Source: DASTPP01 sp035762175
GTDB lineage: Bacteria > Myxococcota_A > Polyangia > Polyangiales > Polyangiaceae
Length of the DNA: 64,000 nt
Direction of reading: 5' to 3'
Assembly (NCBI GenBank): GCA_035762175.1
Contig: DASTPP010000048.1
Span: 16,311-80,310 of the forward strand
Below, piece by piece: positions 24,654 to 32,682 of the stretch (position 1 is its first letter; each line of letters starts with the position of its first letter). The position numbers and the translations under genes were made by a program. The notes below the pieces were generated by a model. The model was not told where the DNA came from. It saw only the letters and a program-made list of their open reading frames with translations, and ran no database searches.

Positions 24654-25456
24654 CCGCGCTCGAGCGGCGCTTCTTCTCGCTGGTCACGCGGCCGCGGGCC
24701 CTGCGCGAGGCGCCCGAGCGGCCCGACGCCGGCGCCGACGCGGGGGGCGTTGCCCCCGAGGCGTGGCTCGTCGGCTCGCCCGCCCTCGACGCGGCGGGGC
24801 GCCTCGGCATCTACGCCGAGATGTACGCCGCGCGCCTGCTCGGCGTGCTCGCCGAAGACTACCGCCTGGCGCGGCGTTGGCTGGGCCCCGAGGCCTTCGA
24901 CGAGCTGGGGGCCGAGTACCTCGCCGAGCGCCCCTCGCGCCACCCCTCGCTGCGCCACTTCGGGCGAACGCTGCCCGACTTCGTGCGCGGGCGGCCCGGG
25001 GCCCGACCGGGGCTCGCCGATCTCCTGGCGCTCGAGTGGGCGCGGGGCGAGTCCTTCGACGCGGCCGACGACGAGCCGCTCGCCTGGGGCTCGCTCGCGG
25101 CGCTCGAGGCCGAGGCGTGGCCCTCGTTGCGCCTCGGCTTCGCGCCCTCGGTGCGCCTCGTGCGCCTCGAGACCTCGGCCGACGAGCTCTGGGCCGCCCT
25201 CGACGTCGGGGCGCCGCCGCCCGAGCCGCGGCCCGAGCCCCGCCGCGTGCTCGCCTGGAGGCGCGGCTTCGTCGTCTACCACCGCGCGCTGCCCGACGAC
25301 GAGGCGAGCGCGCTCGAGGCGGTCGCCGCGGGCGCGAGCTTCGGCGAGGTGTGCGAGCGCTTCGCGCGGCCCGCGGAGCCCGCCGAAGAGGCCGCCCGGC
25401 GGGCCTTCGGCGCCCTGGCGCGCTGGGCGGTCGACGGCCTGCTCGCGCGCGCCTGA
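24635..25456 (+). CDS. bufC: DUF2063 bufferin-maturation partner, BufC-like (second buf cluster)
   Basis: The 273-residue protein is a DUF2063 family member. The N-terminal helical part (ALERRFFSLVTRPRALREAP, RLGIYAEMYAARLLGVLAEDY) and the segment LADLLALEWARGESFDAADD near residue 130 are typical. A C-terminal segment resembles a small winged-helix or ferredoxin-like domain (AWRRGFVVYHRALPDDEASAL, EEAARRAFGALARWAVDGLLARA). It follows the DUF692 gene by 81 bp. The first codons are part of an exact 34-bp tandem duplication, so translation initiation may be affected by the decoy ATG at 24601. Partner role is inferred from context. Confidence 0.82.
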   Translation: MAADDLAALERRFFSLVTRPRALREAPERPDAGADAGGVAPEAWLVGSPALDAAGRLGIYAEMYAARLLGVLAEDYRLARRWLGPEAFDELGAEYLAERPSRHPSLRHFGRTLPDFVRGRPGARPGLADLLALEWARGESFDAADDEPLAWGSLAALEAEAWPSLRLGFAPSVRLVRLETSADELWAALDVGAPPPEPRPEPRRVLAWRRGFVVYHRALPDDEASALEAVAAGASFGEVCERFARPAEPAEEAARRAFGALARWAVDGLLARA

Positions 25457-25627
25457 GCTCGGGCGGCTGGGCCGCCGTCGGGTGGCGCCGCGCCAGGGCC
25501 CGTCGCGGCGGGCGCCGGGGCCCTCGGCGAGCGCGAGCGGGCGGCCGGGCTTCGTTCCGGCGGCGCCCGGGCGGCGGGCGCCTTTGTACGGGACAGGTGG
25601 CATACAAGTCGCTAGAACGCCCTTACC

Positions 25628-27589
25628 TTGTCTCAGAGCGCCCCCTCCCTGACGCCTGCGCCGCCGCGGCCCATGGTCGAGCGGGCCGAGCTCGTGGCGC
25701 GCGAGGCGTTCGGCGTGCCGAGGCTGCACCCGTGGCAGGCCGAGGCGGTCGGGGCGCTGCTCGGGCCGGCCGGGCGCGTGCTCGTCGTCGCGCCGACGGG
25801 CGGCGGCAAGAGCCTCTGCTACCAGCTGCCGGCGCTCCTGCTCGGGGGCACGGCGATCATCCTGTCGCCGCTGATCTCGCTGATGGAAGATCAGGTGCGC
25901 TCGCTCTCCTCGCGCGGCATCGCGGCGACCTTCCTCGCCTCGACGCTGAGCGCCGAAGAGCGCGCGCGCCGCGTCGCGGGCGTGCGCCGGGGCGACTACC
26001 GCCTCGTGTACGCGGCGCCCGAGCGCCTCGTCGACAGCACCTACTCGCTCGTGCCGCCGGGGCGGCTCTCGCTGCTCGCGGTCGACGAGGCGCACTGCGT
26101 GGTGCAGTGGGGGCACGACTTCCGGCCCGACTACTTGCGCATCGGCGCGCTCATCGAGCGCTTCCGCCCGCCGCGCGTGCTCGCCTGCACGGCGACGGCG
26201 ACGCCGGCCTCGCGCGCCGCCATCCTGCAGGCGCTCTCGCTCGACGGGCCCGACACGCGCGTCATCTTGCGCGGCTTCGCCCGGCCGAACCTCGCGCTCG
26301 ACGTGACCGAGGTCACCGGCCCGAAAGAGGCGCGCCGCCAGGCCGAGCGCGCCGTCGCCGAGGCGATCGGCGAGGCCGGGCGGCCCCGCGGCGCCGCCAT
26401 CGTCTACGCGCCCACGCGCAAGCAGACCGAGCAGGTCGCCGAGCACTTCGTCGCCCGCGGCTTCCGCGCGCGGCCCTACCACGCCGGGCTCGACGGCGAC
26501 GAGCGGGGGCGCTGCTCCGAGGCCTTCCAGGCGCGCGAGGTCGACCTCGTCGTCGCCACCAACGCCTTCGGCATGGGCATCGACCGGCCCGACGTGCGCC
26601 TCGTCGTGCACACGAGCCCGCCCTCGTCCATCGAGGCGTATTACCAAGAGGTCGGCCGCGGCGGGCGCGACGGCGCCCCGGCCCGGGGCCTGCTCTGCTT
26701 CGCGCCCTCCGACATCGCCCTGCGCAAGCGCCTCATCGAGGCCGGCGCCGACGGCTCGCCCGCCGACGCGGCGACGCAGGCGCGGCTCTGGGGCCTCTTC
26801 CGCGACCTCTTGCGCTTCGTCGACGCGCAGTCCTGCCGGCACGACTTCATCCTGCGCTACTTCGGCGACGAGTCCGAGTCGCTCGGCGGCTGCGGCCGCT
26901 GCGACGTCTGCCGCGACGCGCAGCGCGCCGAGGCCGACCCCGCCTCCCTCGAGCGCGACACCGAGACCGTGCGCATGGCCCTCGCCGGCGTCGCCCGCGC
27001 CCGCCGCCGCGGCGGCCTCTCGTCCATCGCCGAGATGCTCGCCGGCGTCCGCTCCGACCGCGTCGAGCGCTTCGGCTTCCACGAGCTGTCGACCTTCGGC
27101 CTCTTGCGCGAGCGCGGCCACGCCGGCGCGATGGCCGTCTTGCGCGCCGCCATCGCCGCCGGCTACCTCGACGTGACGACCGGCGACTTCCCCGTGCCCT
27201 TCCTCACGCGCCGGGGCGCCGACGTGATGCGCGGCACCGCCCCGAGCGCCCTGCGCCTCAAGCCCCCGCCCTCCGGCCTCCGCCCCTCGCGCTCGCGCGC
27301 CTCGTCGGCCAAGGCCTCCGCCCCCCCCGCCGAGCCGCTCGCGGGCGAGGCCGCGCGGCGCTACGAGCGCTTGCGCACGCTGCGCGGCAACCTCGCCCGC
27401 GAGCGCAAAGCCCCCCCCTACGTCATCGCCAGCGAGCTCGCCCTGCGCTCCCTCGCCCAGCACCCCCCCCGCGATCTGCAGGCGCTCGAAGCGCTGCCGG
27501 GTTGGGGGCCGCTCAGCGCCGCCAAGTACGGGCTCATCTTCTTGAAGGCCCTCGCCGAAGGCGCCGAGAACCCCTACATCGGCGACTAG
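25628..27589 (+). CDS. recQ: RecQ-family ATP-dependent DNA helicase
   Basis: The 653-residue helicase unwinds DNA 3' to 5' in recombination and repair. Visible motifs are Walker A APTGGGKS (55-62), DEAH (153-156), the RecQ-specific QWGHDFRPDY (160-169), ATATPASR and FGMGIDRPDVR with the QEVGRGGRDG arginine-finger region. A zinc-binding Cys cluster lies about residues 402-425 (GGCGRCDVC), followed by a winged-helix RQC region. A C-terminal HRDC domain (575-650) is visible. The TTG at 25628 opens the frame but no good ribosome site precedes it. The ATG at 25673 is an alternative. Length and domain order match E. coli RecQ. Confidence 0.93.
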   Translation: MSQSAPSLTPAPPRPMVERAELVAREAFGVPRLHPWQAEAVGALLGPAGRVLVVAPTGGGKSLCYQLPALLLGGTAIILSPLISLMEDQVRSLSSRGIAATFLASTLSAEERARRVAGVRRGDYRLVYAAPERLVDSTYSLVPPGRLSLLAVDEAHCVVQWGHDFRPDYLRIGALIERFRPPRVLACTATATPASRAAILQALSLDGPDTRVILRGFARPNLALDVTEVTGPKEARRQAERAVAEAIGEAGRPRGAAIVYAPTRKQTEQVAEHFVARGFRARPYHAGLDGDERGRCSEAFQAREVDLVVATNAFGMGIDRPDVRLVVHTSPPSSIEAYYQEVGRGGRDGAPARGLLCFAPSDIALRKRLIEAGADGSPADAATQARLWGLFRDLLRFVDAQSCRHDFILRYFGDESESLGGCGRCDVCRDAQRAEADPASLERDTETVRMALAGVARARRRGGLSSIAEMLAGVRSDRVERFGFHELSTFGLLRERGHAGAMAVLRAAIAAGYLDVTTGDFPVPFLTRRGADVMRGTAPSALRLKPPPSGLRPSRSRASSAKASAPPAEPLAGEAARRYERLRTLRGNLARERKAPPYVIASELALRSLAQHPPRDLQALEALPGWGPLSAAKYGLIFLKALAEGAENPYIGD

Positions 27590-27891
27590 TCTCTCCGAGA
27601 CAAAGGCCCTCTCGCCCTGCGACGACCGGCGAGACTCTCCCTACCCTCGCGAACGCCAACCGGGCCGTTTCCGGGGCGCGGGGGGCTTCCCCGGCCGTCT
27701 CGCCCTACCTCAACGCCGACGGCGTCGGTGCATCCGCCCTACCAGAAGAAGCCCACGCACGCGCCGAACCCCCGCGCTTGGGCTCCGGCCTGACGCAGGG
27801 CGGCGTCTGTGGCGGCTGGCGTGGGGTCTGGCGCGGGCGGGCCGTCCTGCCTTGCCGCTTCGGCTCCATCGGACATGATGAAGCATTGGCC
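27590..27891. other. Intergenic region, no gene seen
   Basis: About 300 bp lie between recQ and the next plus-strand gene. A weak GTCTC/GAGAC hairpin occurs right after the recQ stop. No promoter or coding signal was identified. Confidence 0.5.
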
Positions 27892-28410
27892 ATGGGCGGC
27901 CCTTGGCAGAGCAAGCGGTGGGTGCTTCTTGCCTTCGCCTTCGCGGTAGGCTGCCTCGGTGCTTTTGCCGCGTACCGCCCCTTCCCCTGGGGCCTTTCGG
28001 CGCTCGGCTTCGTGCTGGGCCTCGGCGTGCTCGCGTACGCCCTGCGCCCCCGGCAACCCTTCCCCATGCTCGTCCTGCCGAGGCGGCCGCGGGGGGTCTT
28101 TTCGCTGCGGCGCTGGGCGGGCCACCTCTGGTACGAGCGGCGCCCGGTCGTCGGCTACATCGAGCTGACCGAGGTCTTCGCCCTCGTGGTGCCGCGAGGC
28201 GAGATCGACGAAGACGGCTCGTGGAACGAGCTCGTCTTCCTGCAGGGCACGCGCCTTCGCCGCTGGTGCTGGCGCCTCTGGCTGCGCACGACGCAGGCGA
28301 AGCAGCTCGGCGAAGGCGACATCGAGTGGCACATCGCCCGCTGCATGACGTTGCCCTCGGTCACGCCCGCCGACGAACCGCTGCTCCAGGCCCCGAGCCC
28401 GCCCCCCTGA
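27892..28410 (+). CDS. Hypothetical two-helix membrane protein
   Basis: The 172-residue protein has two adjacent hydrophobic helices near residues 8-45 (WVLLAFAFAVGCLGAFAAY and WGLSALGFVLGLGVLAYAL) and a cytoplasmic or periplasmic tail with several Trp and Arg (RRWAGHLWYERRPVVGYIE, RRWCWRLWLR). No family is recognised. There is no obvious ribosome site before the ATG at 27892, and upstream in-frame codons lack hydrophobic character, which supports this start. It is convergent with a minus-strand lipoprotein gene 79 bp beyond its stop. Function unknown. Confidence 0.6.
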   Translation: MGGPWQSKRWVLLAFAFAVGCLGAFAAYRPFPWGLSALGFVLGLGVLAYALRPRQPFPMLVLPRRPRGVFSLRRWAGHLWYERRPVVGYIELTEVFALVVPRGEIDEDGSWNELVFLQGTRLRRWCWRLWLRTTQAKQLGEGDIEWHIARCMTLPSVTPADEPLLQAPSPPP

Positions 28411-28489
28411 GCGGGGGTCGAAGAGCCCTCGGCGAACGTCGACCAAGGACGCCCTGAGTCGGCCCCGGCCGTCAGGCCGCCAACCCCCT

Positions 28490-28990
28490 TCAGGGCGTGC
28501 CGCGGCAGGCGACGGTGAAGGCGATCGCCGAGCCCGCGGCCTGCTCGCTGCAGGTGGCCATCGCGGTGCAGGCCGCGTCTTCGCTGCGCGCATGCGCGGC
28601 GGCGCAGTCGCAAGTGGGCGCCGCCGCGCACCCCGGCGGCAGATCGACGCAGCGGGCGGCAGCCTCGGTCCGATCGGCGAAGACGAGGAGGCAGTACTGC
28701 TTCGCCACGTCGCACTGCGACGACGACAGCCCGCAGCGAAACGAGCCGCCCGCCCCGCCCGCCGAGCCGCCCGCGCCCGCCGAGCCCCCGGCGCCGGCCG
28801 CCCCGCCCGAGCCGCTCGCCCCCCCTGCCCCGCTCGGCCCGCCGGCGCCCCCCTGGCCACCGCCCCCGGCCGCCGCGCCGGCCGAGCCCGCGGGCGCCCT
28901 GGGCCCGTCGTCGTCATCGTCGCCGCACGAGCTCGGGGCGGCAGACGCGACGACGAGGGTGAAGAGGCCAGCTCGGCCGAAGGCTCGCAT
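28490..28990 (-). CDS. Gly-rich-linker Cys-rich lipoprotein
   Basis: The 166-residue protein begins with a hydrophobic signal and lipobox ending PSSCG (Cys near residue 22), followed by an acidic DDDDDG stretch. A long Gly/Ala/Ser linker (about 35-83) leads to a Cys-rich domain (CGLSSSQCDVAKQYCLLVF, CAAAPTCDCAAAH, CTAMATC, VACRG). Such architecture is common in myxobacterial surface proteins, but the domain is not recognised. The Cys count is consistent with disulfide-stabilised export. Its upstream region carries the 22-bp repeat array, so that array may be involved in its control. Confidence 0.7.
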   Translation of the reverse strand: MRAFGRAGLFTLVVASAAPSSCGDDDDDGPRAPAGSAGAAAGGGGQGGAGGPSGAGGASGSGGAAGAGGSAGAGGSAGGAGGSFRCGLSSSQCDVAKQYCLLVFADRTEAAARCVDLPPGCAAAPTCDCAAAHARSEDAACTAMATCSEQAAGSAIAFTVACRGTP

Positions 28991-29135
28991 CGGCCGAGGC
29001 TACCACGGAGCCCGGTGGGTGCCGGCGCCAGGGCCCCGGCGCCTTCGCCCTGCCGAGGGCCCGCGCACCTTCGTGACGATGAACGAGGAGCTTGCCGCCG
29101 CCGTCTTCGCCGCGTTGAGGCACCCTGAAGCTGGG

Positions 29136-29267
29136 TTCAACCCACCTCTCGCCGAGGTTGAACCTACCTCGAAGGTAGGTCGAACCCACCTCTCGCCTAG
29201 GTTGAACCCACCTCGAAGGTAGGTTGAACCCACCCCGAAGGTAGGGTTGACCCCTTCGAGGCCTAGG
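29136..29267. repeat. Six-unit 22-bp tandem array
   Basis: Six consecutive units of exactly 22 bp begin at 29136, 29158, 29180, 29202, 29224 and 29246. The shared core is TTGAACCCACCTC followed by GAAGGTAGG, and units 1, 3 and 6 are degenerate. Units contain an ACCTAC/GTAGGT dyad. The array lies in the 405-bp gap (28991-29395) upstream of the minus-strand lipoprotein gene and downstream of the DinB-like gene. No spacers or conserved flanks are present, so it is not a CRISPR. Confidence 0.92.
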
Positions 29268-29395
29268 CCGAGGGTGAGATGCCCACATCCAAGCCATTGC
29301 CGGCCCCCTTCGTGGGACCGGCGGCGCACCCGGGCGGACGTTACCGCGGGCGCCTTAGCAGTTCGGCGCCGGGGCCTGCGGGGGCAGCCGACACC

Positions 29396-29920
29396 TCAGC
29401 GGGCGCGCACGGCGTAGAGGAAGCGGGCGTAGCCGATCTCGGCGGCGTTCTTGGTGAGCTCGACGTTCACCCAGGCGACGACGTCGCCGAAGGGGCGGTC
29501 TCGAAAGGGCCAGCGGGTTCGATCGGCCGAGCGCAGATCGTCGTCGGTGAGTCGCTCGAGCGCGGCGCGCCACTGCGCCTGCAGCCCGCCGAGCCACGCG
29601 CGCACGCCGTCGGCGTGGCCCGGCCACGTCACGCCTTCGCGCACCAGGGTCGCCTCGCCGAACGAGTGGTCGAACACCATCGACCACCAGAAGCCGAGGT
29701 GCCAGGTCAGCCACGCGATGCTCGAGGGGCCGAGATCGTAGCCCTCGTGCTCGGGCCAGTCGGCGCGGAAGCCGCCGTCGGGCGTCGCGTGAACGTGGAG
29801 GCCCTCGCGGGCGGGGCGCCACAAGCACTCTTCGGTGGTGAGGCCCTCGAGGTGGTAGGCGGTGAGCTGCCAGGCCGTTTCGAACTGCCGAAAGAGGTAC
29901 CCGCGCGCTTCGTCGGCCAT
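29396..29920 (-). CDS. DinB-like four-helix-bundle protein
   Basis: The 174-residue protein has the DinB/YfiT-like shape: FRQFETAWQLTAYHLEGLTTEECLWRP near the N-terminus, SIAWLTWHLGFWWSMVFDHSF in the middle, and WVNVELTKNAAEIGYARFLY at the end. DinB-superfamily proteins bind a metal through three His and act as thiol-dependent transferases or hydrolases. Two His (in AYHLEG and TWHLGF) are at the expected places, but the third position is Asn (TKNAAEIG) where His is usual. The protein may bind metal weakly or be inactive. It appears to be a single-gene unit. Confidence 0.75.
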   Translation of the reverse strand: MADEARGYLFRQFETAWQLTAYHLEGLTTEECLWRPAREGLHVHATPDGGFRADWPEHEGYDLGPSSIAWLTWHLGFWWSMVFDHSFGEATLVREGVTWPGHADGVRAWLGGLQAQWRAALERLTDDDLRSADRTRWPFRDRPFGDVVAWVNVELTKNAAEIGYARFLYAVRAR

Positions 29921-30546
29921 CGCCCGAGTTTCGGGAGGCGCCCGTCGAAGTTCAAGCGCGAACGCCGTCTCGTACGTTGACCGAGGCCCGGGCCCCCGGG
30001 GCGCAGAGGCCGGGCGCGCTCGGCACCTGCGCGCGCGATGAGTGGGCCGCCGTTAGGACAAGCCGCGGGGGCTCGTGTGGCGGGGTGGGTGCGCCCGGCG
30101 CCGGGGGAGCCGCAACGGAGCCGTCCGTGCGATGGCGCGGGCGCCGCTGCGCGCCGGTGAACGGGCGCCGCACGAATCAAGACAATGCAAACCGTGTCGA
30201 TTCGGTACGCCGTCACAGATACAAGTAGACGTGCGGGGTGAGGCCTCCGACGGCGGCGAAGGCGGATCTTTTTGTTTCAGAGGCTTGACCGTTCCGGCCG
30301 TCAGGCGCAGGGTGAATCGGGCGGGGCGGCGGGTCGTCTCGCGCGCACCGTCCCGTCCGCGGGGGCCGGCGCGGGGGCGCGGGGGGCCGCCGAAGTGCCG
30401 GCCGTCTCGGCCGAGGGGGCGCGGGCGCCTCGGGCCCCGTCGCCCGCCCGGTGCGTCCGAACGAGGGGGGGCGACGAAGATCTGCCGGGGCGTTCGGTCG
30501 ATCGCGTTTGTTCCTAGTGACCAACTCATCAGCGGAGGGGTGTCTC
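29921..30546. other. Divergent intergenic region, no gene seen
   Basis: This 626-bp gap lies between the DinB-like gene (minus) and the lipase-like gene (plus) and must hold both promoters. A less GC-rich stretch at 30170-30290 is a plausible location, but no convincing promoter pair was found. Confidence 0.5.
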
Positions 30547-32658
30547 ATGGTTGAACGGTTCTTGCTCGGCGCCGCGTTCGGCGTCGGCGTCGCCCTCGCC
30601 TGCGGCTGCGCGTCCGACCAACCGGCCGGCGCCTCGGCCGAGGGCACCTCGGGCGCGAGCTTGTCTTCTAGCGTCGCCTGCCCGGCGCCCGGCACGCAGG
30701 TGGTGTTCGACCCGAAGGCGCAGCTCGCGGGGGCGTCCTTCTACGACCTGCCCTACCCCTTCGACTTTCGCCTGTCGGCGCAGGGCGGCCCCGACCTGTC
30801 GGGCATGCCGCACGCGGGCACCGACGCGGCGCTCGACTTGATTCCGGCGGCGCGGGCGCGGCCGGGGTTTCCGAGCGTGCCGGTGGGCTACTTCCGGCTG
30901 ACCGGCGCGCCGGCGTCGCCCCCGGCCGGGGCGGTGATGCCCGCCGACGTCGACGCCGACGTGCTGCTCGTCGACGTCGACCCCTGGTCGAGCGATTGGG
31001 GCAAGCTGTACCCGACGGTGGCGGCGGTGATCCCGGCGGGCGCCTTCGCGCCGCCGAACTTGCTGGCGGTCGGGGCGGCGCCGGGCGTCGTCTTGCCGGC
31101 GGGGCGCACGTACGCCTTCGTCCTGCGGCGTAGCTTCGGCGACGCCGCCGGCGCGCCCCTCGGGGTCTCGGCCGAGTTCGCCGCCGCGCTGGGCGGCCTC
31201 GTGCCGCCCGGGCCCCACGGCTTCTCGCTGTTCAAGGCCTTCTTCCCGCTGCGCTGGGCCCTCTACGACCTCGGGGTCGGCCTCGGCGAGGTGGCCGGGG
31301 CGGCGATCTTCAAGGTCGGCGACGTGGTGGCCGAGACCGAGCGGCTCTCGTCGGCGGTCGTCGCCGCGCAGGACGTGCGCCTCGAGAACGTGCGGCTCGA
31401 CCCGGTCGACGGCGCGAGCCACCCGCGCTTCTGCGAGCTGCGCGCCACGGCGACCATGCCGCAGTACCAGCGCGGCACCCAGCCCTTCAACACCGAGGGC
31501 GGCTTCGAGCTCGACGCCTGGGGCCGCCCGGTGGTGCAGGGCGCGATGGCGGTGCCGGTGACGCTCACGGTGCCGAAGGGGCCGATGCCCCCCGGGGGCT
31601 ACCCGCTCGTGTTGTACCTGCACGGCAGCGGCGGGCTCTCGACCCAGGTCGTCGACCGCGGGCGCATCACGACGCCGGGCGGCGCGCCGACGCCGGGCGA
31701 GGGGCCCGCGCACGTGCTGGCCGAGCGCGGCCTCGCCACGGCCGGCGCCGCCCTGCCGCTCAACCCCGAGCGGCTGCCGGGCGCGACGCTCTTCTCGTAC
31801 ATCAACTTCGGCAACCTCGCGGCCCTGCCCTCGACCTTCCGCCAGGGCGTCTTCGAGCAGCGGCTGCTGATCGAGGCGCTCTCGGCGCTCGAGATCGAGC
31901 CGGGCGTGCTCGAAGGCTGCGCGGGGGTGAGCCTGCCGCCGGGCGCCGCCCGCTACCGCTTCGACCTGAGCTCGCTCGGCGCGCTGGGCCAGTCGATGGG
32001 GGCGTACTACCTGAACCAGCTCGGCGCCGTCGAGCCGGCCGTGCGCGCGCTCGTGCCGACCGGCAGCGGCGGGCTGTGGAACCTGTATTTGGTCGACAGC
32101 CCCTACGACCTGGGCGGCGGCGTCGTGCCGGCCGACGTCTTCGCCAACCTGATGGGGGTGCCGCGCTCGCAGCTCAGCCCGCTGCACCCGGCGCTCACCC
32201 TGCTCGAGACCGCCTGGGAGCCGGGCGAGCCCGTCGTCGGCGCCGCGCGCGTCGGGCGCCGGCCGCTGCCGGGCCACCCCGTGCGGCACGTCTACCAGCC
32301 GGTGGGCAAGGACGACGAGTACTTCCCGCCGCCCATCTTCGACGCCATGGCGCTCGGCTTCGGCCACCGGCAGGCGGGCGCCGAGGTCTGGGCGAGCATG
32401 CAGCCCGCGCTCGCGCTCGAGGGCTACGGCGGCCTGGTCGACTACCCGTCCGAGCTCGACGCCGCGTCGGACGCGGGCGTGCCCCGCACCAGCGTGGTCG
32501 TGCAGTACCCGGGCGACGGCATCGCCGACCCGCACACCATCTTCTCGCAGCTCGACGAGGTGAAGTACCAGTACGGCTGCTTCTTCTCGACCTTCGTGCG
32601 CACCGGGCGCGCCGTCGTGCCGGCCCCCGCGCCGCTCGGCGCCCCCTGCCCCGAGTGA
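30547..32658 (+). CDS. Large lipase/esterase-like alpha/beta hydrolase lipoprotein
   Basis: The 703-residue protein has a lipoprotein signal (GVALACGC, Cys21) after GGAGG placed eight bases before the ATG. The N-terminal region (VVFDPKAQLAGASFYDLPYP) resembles the domain preceding the catalytic part in secreted virulence-type lipases. The alpha/beta hydrolase domain shows YPLVLYLHGSGG (oxyanion region) and the nucleophile elbow LGALGQSMGAYYL with Ser483. An acid and the His in GDGIADPHTIFSQ complete a plausible triad. Substrate is unknown and could be an ester of a lipid or polymer. Promoter and any partner genes are not evident. It is convergent with gnd. Confidence 0.75.
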   Translation: MVERFLLGAAFGVGVALACGCASDQPAGASAEGTSGASLSSSVACPAPGTQVVFDPKAQLAGASFYDLPYPFDFRLSAQGGPDLSGMPHAGTDAALDLIPAARARPGFPSVPVGYFRLTGAPASPPAGAVMPADVDADVLLVDVDPWSSDWGKLYPTVAAVIPAGAFAPPNLLAVGAAPGVVLPAGRTYAFVLRRSFGDAAGAPLGVSAEFAAALGGLVPPGPHGFSLFKAFFPLRWALYDLGVGLGEVAGAAIFKVGDVVAETERLSSAVVAAQDVRLENVRLDPVDGASHPRFCELRATATMPQYQRGTQPFNTEGGFELDAWGRPVVQGAMAVPVTLTVPKGPMPPGGYPLVLYLHGSGGLSTQVVDRGRITTPGGAPTPGEGPAHVLAERGLATAGAALPLNPERLPGATLFSYINFGNLAALPSTFRQGVFEQRLLIEALSALEIEPGVLEGCAGVSLPPGAARYRFDLSSLGALGQSMGAYYLNQLGAVEPAVRALVPTGSGGLWNLYLVDSPYDLGGGVVPADVFANLMGVPRSQLSPLHPALTLLETAWEPGEPVVGAARVGRRPLPGHPVRHVYQPVGKDDEYFPPPIFDAMALGFGHRQAGAEVWASMQPALALEGYGGLVDYPSELDAASDAGVPRTSVVVQYPGDGIADPHTIFSQLDEVKYQYGCFFSTFVRTGRAVVPAPAPLGAPCPE

Positions 32659-32682
32659 GCGGGGGCGCCGGGCGGGCCCGGC

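Noticed and set aside
29136..29267. Possible CRISPR array at the 22-bp repeats
   Set aside because: Units are contiguous with no unique spacers, and no cas genes are present. The 42-bp array fails for the same reason.
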